This document shows, one piece after another, positions 31,992 through 41,736 of a stretch of 64,000 bases of DNA (position 1 is the first letter of the stretch; each line of letters starts with the position of its first letter). The position numbers and the translations under genes were made by a program. This DNA comes from Hygrophila difformis (Eukaryota > Streptophyta > Magnoliopsida > Lamiales > Acanthaceae), in assembly GCA_030278955.1 (NCBI GenBank), contig JAOANR010000005.1, forward strand, positions 29,503,849 through 29,567,848, in the 5' to 3' direction. The notes beneath the pieces are model-generated. The model was not told where the DNA came from. It saw nothing but the letters and a program-made list of their open reading frames with translations, and did no database searches.

Positions 31992-34678
31992 TCCTCTCTC
32001 CCTTCAAAAGCTTTGAACTTCAAAGCCGAAAGAGAAGTTGCTTCGGTAGGATCAACCATAAACTTTAGCCCTGCACAAACCGGACATCCGTAAATCTCGC
32101 ATTCTTGAATTAATTCTGTAAAATAAAATTTATCAATAAAATCATCAGAAATGTGATCCAAAATGCAGAGATATTCGTCAGCTTCAGCTCTCAATTTGAA
32201 TTCCATTCGAACGCCCTTCTTGGCTCGCAATTTCCATGCCCTGCAAAAATCATGAGAAGTACCAGGTGACTTAATTTTGTCAACATTCGGAACAATCTCA
32301 CCTGATCTGCCTTGAAACGTGTCATCTTTATTTTCTCCAGCACCTGTAAAAATATTAGCCAAATTAGAGGTGTTGTAATCATTAGGCTCATAAAAATTCT
32401 CAGTATTGCGAAAAATTAGAGAACAAATTTTCGTTTGGCCCTCAGAGGCCTGTTTCGCAATTTTGTTTGTGGCTTGCTTGCTCTTCGCCTTCTCTGACTG
32501 AGATGCCTTAAAAGCTTCTTCTTCTCTTCGTATGTTCTCCTTCAATTTTTCTCGATCAATCTGAACAGTTCTTGGAGACAGCGATTTGATGATGTACTTC
32601 CTATGCTCGTGCGTGAAGGTGATCAGATTGGCGCGTCCTTGATAAATTGCATCTTTATCAAAAAGCCATGGACGTCCAAGCAATACGTGGCAAGTACTCA
32701 TCGGAATTACATCGCACATTATTTCCTCGAAATATGTGCCGATGGCAATCGGAACCCTTGCGCGATTAGTGACTTTAGTAATCCCGTGCTCGTTGACCCA
32801 TTGCAATCGGTAGGGCTCTTGATGCTCTTCAGTTGGTAGTCCTAACCTGCGAACAACATATAGACTAACAACATTAGAGCAGCTTCCATTATCCACTACT
32901 AGAGTTGCAAGATTATTTAAAATTTCACAGTGGCAATGGAACAGATTTTCCCTTTGTTCTAATTCAGTGCAGATCGGGTCAACTTCTTTGACTGTGTCCG
33001 TCGTTCTAGTAACCACAAAGGTGGATAATAGACGATCTTCATGTTGGGCTTGCTCCTTTTCATCACTGATTTCTATGACCTTCGCTTTTCCCTTCCGGAT
33101 GGCTTCGGTTACATTTCTCCTGGACTGATCCTGCAAACGCTGTTCCCAAACCCGAGCATCATATTCCACTTGATAAATGTCCCTATAATTGCGCATCATT
33201 TGCTCACGGATTTCATTACGTAAGCCCTTCAGAAGGTGGTTTGCTTCTTGCGCTGCCGTTTCATAAATGCCTGTCTGCCTTTTAAGGTCAGTGAAATCCT
33301 TGAAGTACCTTGTTACTGATTGATTACCCTGTGTTATGACTCTGTAATTTGCAGTGGCGTCCATTCGGATCCGGTCAGTTAAGTACTTGGCATCCATCAT
33401 TCTGATCAAATCTGACCATGTATTGGCATAACTGCATGCGTATCTCAGACGTGCTTCCTGAACTCGTGTTAGCCAGACGTTGGCCAACTCGTCAAAAGAC
33501 TTTGTGGCGAATTCAAATGCCTCAGTTTCTGTCCAAGAATGATGCTTCCGTTCTTGCTCCATGTGTTCCTTCCATGCCAAGTACCGTTGGGGGTTATAGT
33601 ACCCATGGAAAACGACATGACCTTGAGCAGCGCGTGGAGAAGGTGGTGGGGGCTTCGGTGGTGGAAGGCTTTGGCCTAGACCAAGCAATGGATCCCAAGT
33701 AACTCTTGAAACTTGATGGCTTGTATCGGGAGGCTCCGGGGGTTTGCCGGGTCCTCTTAGATGGGTCTTTTTCTCTGCTTGGGCCCCTTGGTGCCTTACT
33801 AACATTGCTGGCTGTTGGACCCCAAAATCCTCTCCTAAAATTCTTTTCAGTTCAGCATCGAGCTTGCATCGCAGTTCTTGCTCAATTCGGTAATCTACAT
33901 CATCTGCAAAATTTTTAAGTTTAGCAATGAATCTATCAGATACATCGTTAATTACAGAAGTAATTAATGCAGTTACTTCTTCCCTGAACTGAGCAATTGA
34001 TTTGGAAATTTCTGTAGAACAGCTGGCCATCAGATCGGTAGTCGGCAACTGTTCGGCTTGCTCAGCTATTTGTTCTTCCAGTCGGTTACCCAATTGCTCC
34101 AATTCATACTCCAATTTCCCTTCAATCTGTCCAGCAATTTTCTCGATTTGGTCCTCTATTGTAGAATTTAATCCCTTCTCAGATTGACAAAAAAGATTTT
34201 TAATCCTTTCTGTTATCTTCTGACCATGACGAGCAGCGAGGTCTTTGACAGATTTCTGGAAAAATGAGGTGATCGCATCCAGCTTAAGCTCAACTTCAGT
34301 AGTGGAGACTATGATGTGCTCATGCAGTTCATCGGTCTGTCGGTCCATTTCTTCAGCGAGGAACTCGACTTTTCCATTCAGCTTCGCAGATAAAATTCCA
34401 ACTCGATGATCCACTTGCACATTCAAGGCCTCTTCAAAATCCGTAGCAAGTTGATCCAATTTTTCTTCGAAGTCATCAGTAACTTCGTTGATTCTGCAGT
34501 GCACTTGCTGTTTGGACTCCTCAATTTTTGCTGAGACGCTCACAATCTTCAGATACATGGAATCCATCCGTGTTTCCATCCTTCCAAATTTCGCATCGAA
34601 ATCTTGCTTCATGGACACCACGTTTGCGTTCAGACTCCTCAGTAATTCCATGATAGCTGGGCCGGAAGTACCTGCCAT
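31034..34678 (-). CDS. Element F Gag-like/protease protein with unknown C-terminal domain
   Basis: Open frame from ATG 34678 (MAGTSGPA, the MAG start shared by all elements here) to 31034, 1214 aa. Residues about 10-285 are an unusually long heptad-rich coiled coil. A Gag capsid-like region follows (about 356-520, with YNPQRYLAWKEHM). There is no CCHC knuckle. Protease follows at about 590 with V-D-N-G-S-C-S-N and the C-D-V-I-P-M and L-L-G-R-P-W motifs. The frame then goes directly into a segment without similarity to reverse transcriptase, ending in a domain (about 820-895) with SDDFI, C-E-I-Y, PVCAGL and KAFEG that is also in element G. The last 319 codons lie in the LTR and look like chance extension, with no PEGPCSR-type tail. 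Role inferred: structural proteins for a particle whose enzymes come from an autonomous relative. Confidence 0.85.
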   Translation of the reverse strand: MAGTSGPAIMELLRSLNANVVSMKQDFDAKFGRMETRMDSMYLKIVSVSAKIEESKQQVHCRINEVTDDFEEKLDQLATDFEEALNVQVDHRVGILSAKLNGKVEFLAEEMDRQTDELHEHIIVSTTEVELKLDAITSFFQKSVKDLAARHGQKITERIKNLFCQSEKGLNSTIEDQIEKIAGQIEGKLEYELEQLGNRLEEQIAEQAEQLPTTDLMASCSTEISKSIAQFREEVTALITSVINDVSDRFIAKLKNFADDVDYRIEQELRCKLDAELKRILGEDFGVQQPAMLVRHQGAQAEKKTHLRGPGKPPEPPDTSHQVSRVTWDPLLGLGQSLPPPKPPPPSPRAAQGHVVFHGYYNPQRYLAWKEHMEQERKHHSWTETEAFEFATKSFDELANVWLTRVQEARLRYACSYANTWSDLIRMMDAKYLTDRIRMDATANYRVITQGNQSVTRYFKDFTDLKRQTGIYETAAQEANHLLKGLRNEIREQMMRNYRDIYQVEYDARVWEQRLQDQSRRNVTEAIRKGKAKVIEISDEKEQAQHEDRLLSTFVVTRTTDTVKEVDPICTELEQRENLFHCHCEILNNLATLVVDNGSCSNVVSLYVVRRLGLPTEEHQEPYRLQWVNEHGITKVTNRARVPIAIGTYFEEIMCDVIPMSTCHVLLGRPWLFDKDAIYQGRANLITFTHEHRKYIIKSLSPRTVQIDREKLKENIRREEEAFKASQSEKAKSKQATNKIAKQASEGQTKICSLIFRNTENFYEPNDYNTSNLANIFTGAGENKDDTFQGRSGEIVPNVDKIKSPGTSHDFCRAWKLRAKKGVRMEFKLRAEADEYLCILDHISDDFIDKFYFTELIQECEIYGCPVCAGLKFMVDPTEATSLSALKFKAFEGREDGMDARTNQPDDSNPDLFGLGLIKARRRNLGPKESKAQQRKIRGELGPAKLNACPSCVRVLVQPWCTRDDHALGSYGQQSPTQAGLALGVLLLQPARPLLSTCSDHLLGECLELRPVTTTSSTSCRTSPSPAAGRRAPTTMTFAINISGHVHSRQLLIVLGGPQPLPTISNHHLRAAIDLRSSDRHLHVSSRQTPMALSRNAPLVAILSHVASRPRQEPPPPWRERLPGAKQLWRDGLHRDKPYRDRIPPFPITIPRVQRSRELWSRQPTHLQTPPTGPVLPPPPTHGPELPNPSHWLSLAASLLMVSPTSFCLGTWEL
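31992..32008 (-). other. Element F polypurine tract
   Basis: The minus strand reads TTTTGAAGGGAGAGAGGA before the LTR start TGGCATGG. It overlaps codons for KAFEG, a stretch shared with element G. Confidence 0.83.
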
Positions 34679-36648
34679 TTCAGAACAAACAACTAGATAT
34701 ATATATATATAATGGGTTAGAAAAATCGACTGAAATATGTAGAGTGATCTCGCAACTGTTTCTCTCTCTTGTAGGTCCAAATTCTCCACCGGTTGGTTCC
34801 AAATAAATCGGATAATGCTCAATCGTATCAACCAACGACAGAGGGTAAGAGAAATAAAATTATAGGACGCACAGTGCAAGAATCAGAATGCAAAGTTCGA
34901 CTCAATCAATTAAATGCACAGATTCTGTGTGTGATTGTAGTGCACAAATTATAGTTCACAAGATTAATCAGCCTGCAAGCAATAAATCCGATTCCTCACA
35001 ATTTTAAAGTGTAAAGTAAAAACCTCACAAAATAAAACGCTCGGAATCTCACAATATATGCCTCACACACAAACCCAATAAATACAACCAACTGTTATCA
35101 AGCTGCGATCAAGGGTGACCGGGTAAAAATCACTGTTGAGGAACTCCACTATCTGCAATTGCAGACGGAGCTTCAACTCTGTGATTTGTGAAATAAATCA
35201 GAGGAACGGTGACAAGCACTTATTCCTCGGGGAATTCCATTGTCAGGTGTAAACACTGACGGAACTTCAACCCGATAGATCGTTCGTGATTTAAAACAGT
35301 GAAATCGCACAGTTAATTAAATACCCAATTTAATTTAACCAATTGAACAATAAAATAATTGCCCAATTAATTAAATCAAATTTTTACACAAATCAAACTT
35401 CAAGACCCACTTGTTGAATATGGCTTGGGCTTGTTGGAAAATTGCAATTTTGCTCAAAGTTCCCGTGACTTGGACGAAAATGAGAAATGAATTGTGGCCT
35501 TCTCACGCGTGGACCCCACCAATTGGATGTAGTCTTCACTTTTTGAATTGCAAAACAACTAACTCGTTCCTTGAATTTTGGCATGCAAAAATTACTTGCT
35601 TTCCTCTTTCATGCAAGAACAAGAGCTCACAATGTTTGTTCTTTTTAGCTTCACCAGATGGGGAAAATTTTTGGGGAAATATTGTAATGGTCCCCCCCGG
35701 TACAAGTCCTTCTCACCTTTGAATTAATGGGCCGGTTCCCTTGTACAAATTGTCCCTTGCCAATTACCAAAACACCCTCGTAACCCTTCACTTGGATCAA
35801 ACAAAAATTCACCAAGAACACACTTGAATGTCTCTTGAAGGTTGGATGAACACTCAAGAACATTCAAACCTTCAAACTCAAAAATAAGAACACTATGAAC
35901 AAAACCCTAACCCAACACTCAAAATTCACTCAACACTCTCGGATTAACTTGCATAATAACCAATTAAGCTTACAAACCACTAATTAATGCAAATACAATC
36001 CACAAAGTGAGTGAGAAACAACAAATCACAAGACCCAAAAGCAAAACATGAAGATTTTTGGATTTTTGAATGAAGAACACCAAGAACATGCTAGAATCTT
36101 CAAATGGCCATAACTTTGGCTCCCGATGTCCGTTTTTGATGTTCTTTATATGCAAACCTATGTATTCGACGAGAGGAACAAGATTATGGACTCAGATTCA
36201 ACAAAAACTGAACGACCAGTGACTCGAATTTCTGAACAGTGGGCAGAATTTCTTGTTCCAGGGTTTGGAAATGGATTTTTGGGAAAAATTGGGCAGCATA
36301 ACCCCTTGGAAATGGATGTTTTATGGTTGCCAAATGGAACGTGGTTCCAAATGGGTAGTGAAAGGTGTGTGAAAATGGAGGAAGTGGATGAACAACAACA
36401 ATTTTTTTTTTTGGTGAAAAATGACCAAGAACTTCAAAAATTCATAGAAAATTGATCCCTTGGCCAAATTCAAAGAACTTTATATGAATCTCTATGTAAT
36501 CAACCCAACAAAACCGAATGTGAACTCAGAATTCAGAGAATGTGGCCTGAGCAAAACGGCTGAAGGATGAACAGTACACAGAAACTTATATTTTGGATTT
36601 TTTTGGAATTTTTGGAATGAGATGGAAAGTGTAAATCGATCCAATCTA
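34679..36648 (-). other. Element F untranslated leader
   Basis: About 2 kb, no supported gene. The conserved leader block at 34866-34909 (minus strand TTGATTGAGTCGAAC...TTGCACTGTGCGTC) matches elements A, C and G. A copy of the AAATAAATCAG...GGAAC block lies at about 35187-35210. The short ORFs here have no recognisable content. Confidence 0.7.
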
Positions 36649-36661
36649 GGCTCTGATACCA
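36649..36661 (-). other. Element F primer binding site (tRNA-iMet)
   Basis: The minus strand reads TGGTATCAGAGCC, five bases from the 5' LTR edge at 36667. It is the same primer as in the autonomous elements. Confidence 0.92.
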
Positions 36662-36666
36662 AGAGA

Positions 36667-36958
36667 TGCCATGGATCGAGGATTGGATACGATCTACAAA
36701 CAAGAACAAGATGAACAATGGAAAATAAAAGGGATAGATGAGGATACCAAGTCGGAAACTCAATCTTGGATTTACTAACACATAGTGTTCATCAATCCCT
36801 CAACCGATGACCTCAAGGTGGCGATACGATCAAGCACTCCTCAATGCTCAAAAGGAATTCAACCTAGATGGAAGAACTCATGGGTGACCCTTTCAAACAA
36901 AGAAATCCACTCTCCAAGTGTTCATCAATTAATTCATTTCAAAGGGTAAATGGCAAAG
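36667..36958 (-). repeat. Element F 5' LTR, U5-proximal fragment
   Basis: Matches the first 292 bp of the 3' LTR at 30643-30934 almost exactly. It is interrupted by element G, whose TSD CAAAG is at 36954-36958. Confidence 0.95.
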
Positions 36959-38200
36959 TGCCATGGATCCCTTGGTTACTACTTGCAAGAACAAGAGGGA
37001 AAGGAAAGGATAGGGAAGCAAACCACAACAAGAACCGAAAGGGGAAGCAACCAAGGTGTTTAGAACCGTGACCTCATCCCAATCCTCCAAGCTCAAGCCT
37101 TGGTTTAATAATCACAAGGATGCTTCAAGTCCAAAGTGATGAATGTTTCCCAACAAGCATTCAAAGGTGTTTGTGAGAGTGTGTGTAAACTCACAAGGTG
37201 ATCTTTTGAGAGAAATATCAAGTCGATTTCATTCTAGGCAAAAGATGAGTCTTACAAATGATGGGGGAGGCATATATATAGTGCCAAAGCCCCTAGGAAC
37301 ACTTACAAAGGAAGAAAAATGAAAAAGGGACGAAAATAAGGCCTTGGGCGCTAAGCGGGCGATTTGGGCGCTAAACAGGACTTTGTCTCTATGCATGGCA
37401 TCGCGACAGAGCATAGGGACAAAGCAGTTTTGTCTCCAAGCATGGCTTTGTCTCCAAGCAGTGCATAGGGACAAAGCATAGAGACAAAGCAGTTTTGTCT
37501 CCAAGCATGGCTTTGTCTCCAAGCAGTGCATAGGGACAAAGCATAGAGACAAAGTAGTTTTGTCTCCAAGCATGGCTTTGTCTCCAAGCATGGCATAGGG
37601 ACAAAGCATGGGGACAAAGTAGTTTTGTCTCCAAGCATGGCTTTGTCTCCAAGCATGGCATAGGGACAAAGCATGGGGACAAAGTAGTTTTGTCTCCAAG
37701 CATGGCTTTGTCTCCAAGCATGGCATAGGGACAAAGCATAGGGACAAAGCCTTCTCCCAAAATTTGAAGTCTTATACTATTACATTAATTTCTAATATTA
37801 TCCGACCATCTTCCGACTTTGACCAGAATTTGTCCGGCGACCGGCGGTGGTTCCGGCCGACCTCCGGCGAACTTCCGGTCAATTTTCCGGCGAGCTCCGT
37901 TTGACCTTCCGACGATGCTCCGGTGCTCCCGCGGCTTCTCCGGTCATCTTCCGGCGACTTTCCGGCGACGGCCAACTTCCGGCCAACTTTCCGGCGAGCT
38001 CCGTTTGACCTTACGGTGATGCTCCGACGACTTCCCCGGTCATCTTCCGGCGACTCTCCGGCGACGGTGATGGCTTACTGCTTCAAAATTGGGGAATCCA
38101 CAATTGGATTCCATCCGGGTCCTTCAATTTAGTCGGGTCTTTTCTACCCTCGTCGGACCGGATCGGGTAATTGGTTTGATTGATCCGGATTTTTGCGGCA
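36959..38200 (-). repeat. Element G 3' LTR
   Basis: 1242 bp from TGCCATGGATCCC to TTTTTGCGGCA. TATA box 37271-37280. U3 (higher coordinates) has a 65-bp tandem array (37381-37748) and a CCGG-rich stretch (37810-38070). The R-U5 part (36959-37200) aligns closely with that of element C. A 12-bp duplication of GGCCAACTTTCC type distinguishes it from the 5' LTR. Confidence 0.95.
37381..37748 (-). repeat. 65-bp tandem repeat in element G 3' LTR
   Basis: Five starts of AGTTTTGTCTCCAAGCATGG lie exactly 65 bp apart (37426, 37491, 37556, 37621, 37686). Each unit contains TTTGTCTCC twice and GGGACAAA-type complements twice, so every unit can fold on itself. The array lies upstream of the TATA box on the element's strand. 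The same array is in the 5' LTR at 50294-50661. Confidence 0.92.
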
Positions 38201-38704
38201 TCCTCTCCCTCCCCCTTCAAAAGCTTTGGACTCCAAAGCTGGAAGAGTAATTATTCGAGACAGATCAATCGTGCGGAATAAACCTGCACAAACCGGTCTC
38301 GAATAAATTTTACATTTTCGCATCATTCTAGAAAAACAAAAATGGAATATAAAATCATCAGAAGTATTCTCCAGGGAGCAGATATATTTCTCAGTTCTAG
38401 CTTCTAAGAGGATGTCCAAGGTGTGATCGCCCGCAGCTCCAGACTTCAATTTCCTATAAAAATAATTGTTTTCATCAGATGCAGTGGTAATTGCTCCTCG
38501 AAAATCAGCTTTAAATTTCTCAAGAATTGGAGCGCGGTCACCTGGATTATTCCTCACTTGCGCTGCTTCAGAAACTCCAACACGTGTCACTGGCGGAGAT
38601 TGCTCATGATCAAAAGGAATTTTCTTGTCAGAGAATGGAAAGCGATGGGCACGTAGGTGCACTTTGATACCTTTTGACCCAAATGATTTGATCAGATAAG
38701 ACAA
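38144..38704 (-). pseudogene. Element G protein, C-terminal half (unknown domain shared with F)
   Basis: 186 codons on the minus strand that continue in frame from 47813 once element I and one TSD copy are removed. The visible domain (about 38395-38205) has E-K-Y-I-C-S-L, SDDFI, C-K-I-Y, PVCAGL and KAFEGGG, matching the end of element F's protein over about 85 residues. I do not recognise it from known Gag, protease, reverse transcriptase, integrase or envelope families. The last 18 codons are in the 3' LTR. Cut from its start by element I. Confidence 0.82.
38201..38218 (-). other. Element G polypurine tract
   Basis: The minus strand reads GAAGGGGGAGGGAGAGGA before the LTR end at 38200. It overlaps KAFEGG codons as in element F. 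Confidence 0.83.
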
Positions 38705-39216
38705 GTGACTGGCATGGGAGCCAAGTCAACAGCGTTGACCATCCCGGAGGGACCCTGCTCAAAACAGCGTGCCAAAAGATTCCTGACTACTATTGCCAAA
38801 ATACTATCAGAGGAATCAGATAGATGGGAGCAGTCCAAATGCCGAGCAGAACAGATCAAAGGAAGCACAGTCATCCAGTGGGAACAGACAGAAGAATTCC
38901 GGACAGAATCGGGACCCATCACTCTGGGTCCCGCTTCTTCAGACTGAAAACAGAAAAGCAGAATGACCTCCGGATGCAAAAACAGAACAAACCAGCATGA
39001 AGAGGTCAAAACAGAGGGTTCCGCCGTCACCGTCGCCGCCGCCGCCACCGCCGTCGCCGTCGCCGGAAACACCGCCGGAGCTCCGGCGAGGTTGCCGGAA
39101 CCTGGCCGGAATCTGGCCGGAACTTGGTCGGAAAAGTCGCCGGTCAACGCCGGTCAACGGAAGTCAACGCCGGAGTCGTGAAGGACGGACCCAGTTCAGA
39201 TTCAGTCTCGGAGTAC

Positions 39217-39422
39217 TTTGTCGCGGAAGGCCCCTTGTCGCGGAAGGTCACTTTATCGCGGAAGGTCACTTTGTCGCGGAAGGCCCCTTGTCGCGGAAGG
39301 TCCCTTTGTCGCGGAAGGCCCTTGTCGCGGAAGGTCACTTTGTCGCGGAAGGTCACTTTGTCGCGGAAGGTCACTTTGTCGCGGAAGGCCCATAGTCGCG
39401 GAAGGTCCCTTTGTCGCGGAAA
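39217..39422 (+). repeat. 18-bp U3 tandem array in element I 5' LTR
   Basis: About twelve units of the type TTTGTCGCGGAAGGTCAC or its CCC variant. The 3' LTR copy (47157-47344) has one unit fewer. Inverted remnants (TCCGCGACAAAG) follow near 39468. The CpG-rich core TGTCGCGGA is shared with the LTR arrays of B and H. Confidence 0.9.
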
Positions 39423-39572
39423 AGGAGCCTTTGTCGCCAAGCCTCGACTTGTGTCGCGATGCCAAGCTCCGCGACAAAGCCCTCAGTCCGCGACCAACCT
39501 ATCTTTTCCTTACTGTTTTGTTGAAAACTCGTGTAGGGTTGTTTATTTCCTTCCTTTTGCTTGTTTAAGGGT

Positions 39573-39587
39573 TTCCTATATATATGG
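39573..39587 (+). promoter_or_regulatory. Element I LTR TATA box
   Basis: TCCTATATATATGGG, downstream of the tandem array; the 3' LTR copy is at about 47495-47509. Transcription should start about 30 bp downstream. Confidence 0.75.
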
Positions 39588-39899
39588 GAACCCTAACACT
39601 TTTGTAGCCACTTTTGATATTGAATGAAAATACACTCTTCTTTCAAAAGTCATTACCGAGAGCATTTTCTCTCAAATTCATGGATTTGATTCAAGCTTGG
39701 CTTCGGCTATCAATCGAGATTGAGACACCTCGATTGATTATCACTTTGAAGGATTGAAAGGAGGAAGGGGGTCACCATATTGGAGGGGTTGGTTGTCTTC
39801 AAGCTTCAATCTATTCTTAGTGAAGTCTCATCTATCTTTCATTCTTGTTATTTCCATTATTAGCCTATAGTATTCAATCGATCCGTGGCATATTTAATT

Positions 39900-39912
39900 T
39901 GGTATCAGAGCC
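39900..39912 (+). other. Element I primer binding site (tRNA-iMet)
   Basis: TGGTATCAGAGCC, separated from the LTR by the nine bases TATTTAATT. That spacer matters for reading the odd left junction of element J. Confidence 0.94.
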
Positions 39913-41736
39913 ATTGTTGAATCTATAGGTTTAGAAAATCCAAAAATATTTTGTTCTTCATTTTTCCCATTTTCGGAGTTACTGTTCCATTGGGATCCGT
40001 GCCTGAAAACTTGGAATTTTTGAAATCTGATTGAAGATTTGGATTCCTTGTGTTCTGGGCATGAATCTACATATGTGGATCATCAAATTTGGCCAAGGGA
40101 ATCATTTTCTATGAATTTTTGAAGATCTTGGCCATATTTTCTTCTTCCACTTGTTCTTCATAGTGTTCTTAGTTTGTTCATCTTTTTCACACACCACCAC
40201 TACCCATTTGGAGCCACGTTCCATTTGGCAACTTATAATCATCCGTTTTCTAGGGGTTATAATGCCCAATTTTTTTTCAAATCTTGATCATCCTCCAAAA
40301 ATCCATTTGAAGATTCATGAGTGTTCTTCATGTTCTTCATCCAAAACTCAAAAAGTTCATATACTTTGGTATTTGATCTTCAAGTTTTCTTGTTTTTGTG
40401 TTTGTCTTAGTCTTTTGAGTCTCATTGTGTGGATATTGCACTTGTCCCATTGCCTTGTGATTAAGGTTTGCAAGATTGACACACTAGTGCTTCCATTTGC
40501 ATCAGTTTTTGGACAATCTGAACATTTTGGTTGAAGGAGATCTTGATCAATCCGACCTGCTATATTTTGGGGAGCCTTTTCTACCATTTTTGGGTGTTAG
40601 CTTTCATTTGGAAGTGGTTTGGAGGCAATCCGAGTTCATTTGGGGGTCGAAATCGCGAAAACAAAAATACTGCCTGAGTGTGTCCGCGAGTGACCTAACT
40701 TTGAGTGTTCATTTGAATTTGAAGATCTTCATCAAAATTGATGAATCTTATATGAACAGAAAGATCTTCAAGTTAGCTTCAAGAGGGTTTTTGAATCAAT
40801 CCGTTTGGATAAGAATTGAGGGTGTTATGGTCATTTTAGTGAAAGGTGCCAAAAACTGAACAAGGACGCAAGGACAGGCGCGTGAGAGCGCGTGAGTGGT
40901 CCAAAAAGGGTGATTCTTGTGCCCAAAGTTTCCTAATTCAAAGGACTGTCTTATCCTCCATTGGCCTGTCGCGAAACCATCATTTGGCGACACAATTCAC
41001 GTCATATTTGCACCTGCATCGCAAGACCAACAGCTGCCCAAATTCAAAAGTTGCAAAAAGTGGGCTTTCCATTGTTTTGGGCCATTACCACCTTCAAACT
41101 TCACCCATACATATCAAAGCCCATATACAAACATCCCATACCTTATACCTTTGAGTATTTACAATAAAGTGGATATTGGACTGGCACATTTGTGAAACCT
41201 AGCCCTTGAAGCCACTTGAGCAATTTTGCAATAAGGTGGATATTGGACTGGCACATTTGTGAAACCTAGCCCTTGAAACCATTTGAGTAAATCAAGGTAT
41301 TTTTCTTGAGTGATTTTTCCCTTGTGAGTTCTCTCTTCATACTTTTGGGCGGGACATTTTCTCAATATTTTCAATCAAGAATCGAATTTGGCTAAAAAGT
41401 GAAGATTGAATTAAATTGATTGCAGATTGCACTACTCGGTTTTATAAACCCGCATCATTTTGCATTGCATTTGCATATCATACACAAATCCGTGCCTTTT
41501 CTTTTATTGAGTCAAGCACAGTATTCTGTCTCGTACTGTGAGTGTCTGTCTGTCATAAGCCAACTTTCTTTCCATCAGGTGAAGCTTTTGAGGTGATCTC
41601 TGACTCTTGTGCTTGAGCCAAGGTGGATTGAAGAAGTGATTAAGAGAGCTGAGAGATATATTGTAGAGAGATCAGTCTACGAATTTCTGCAATTTTATTT
41701 CTAATCTGTTATACATATATTTTTCTAGTGTCTATC
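39913..41736 (+). other. Element I untranslated leader
   Basis: About 1.8 kb, no supported gene. It carries the tandem duplication at 41162-41287, a TTTTGCATTGCATTTGCATATCA stretch at about 41457-41480 and the conserved block TTATTGAGTCAAGCACAG...CGTACTGTGAGTG at 41505-41545. The last 190 bases contain GAGAGATATATTGTAGAGAG ahead of the gag ATG. Confidence 0.72.
41162..41287 (+). repeat. 67-bp leader duplication in element I
   Basis: Two 59-bp copies (41162-41220 and 41229-41287) of a segment containing GTGGATATTGGACTGGCACA and GAAACCTAGCCCTTGAA. The same duplication is in element J at 60476-60603, so it predates both. Single copies of the GCCACTTGAG/CCTAGCC motif are in the leaders of B and G. 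Confidence 0.9.

Larger units (their letters stand above)
30643..36958 (-). mobile_element. Element F, non-autonomous Ty3/gypsy element (gag-protease type), left part
   Basis: Minus-strand element: 3' LTR 30643-31991, polypurine tract, one ORF (34678-31034), leader, primer binding site 36649-36661, and the start of its 5' LTR at 36667. The 5' LTR is cut at 36958 by element G, resumes at 51107-51280, and is cut again by element H; its end is outside the window. The probable TSD is ATAAG at 30638-30642 in element E. There is no reverse transcriptase, RNase H or integrase sequence anywhere between the LTRs, so mobility would need another element's enzymes. LTR ends and primer site match those of the autonomous elements. 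Confidence 0.92.
38710..39890 (+). repeat. Element I 5' LTR
   Basis: 1181 bp from TGGCATGGGAGCC to GATCCGTGGCA. Tail-coding segment to 38947, then a CCGCCG/CCGG-rich stretch (39020-39180), an 18-bp TGTCGCGGAAGGTCACTT array (39217-39422), and the TATA box TCCTATATATATGGG at 39573-39587, then R-U5. Confidence 0.96.

Noticed and set aside
37381..37748. CRISPR-like regular repeats
   Set aside because: Units are contiguous with no unique spacers, lie inside plant LTRs, and are duplicated in both LTRs.
37229..37760. ORFs rich in CLETK/AWRQ repeats in element G's LTRs, also at 50142-50673
   Set aside because: By-products of the 65-bp tandem array in several frames at once; no sign of selection.
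39124..39627. Repetitive ORFs across the LTR arrays (FVAEGP, LCRGR, SRKVTL-type peptides) in B, H, I and J
   Set aside because: They are translations of 18-bp TGTCGCGGA units, which stay open because the unit length is a multiple of three; all frames look alike and no domain is present.
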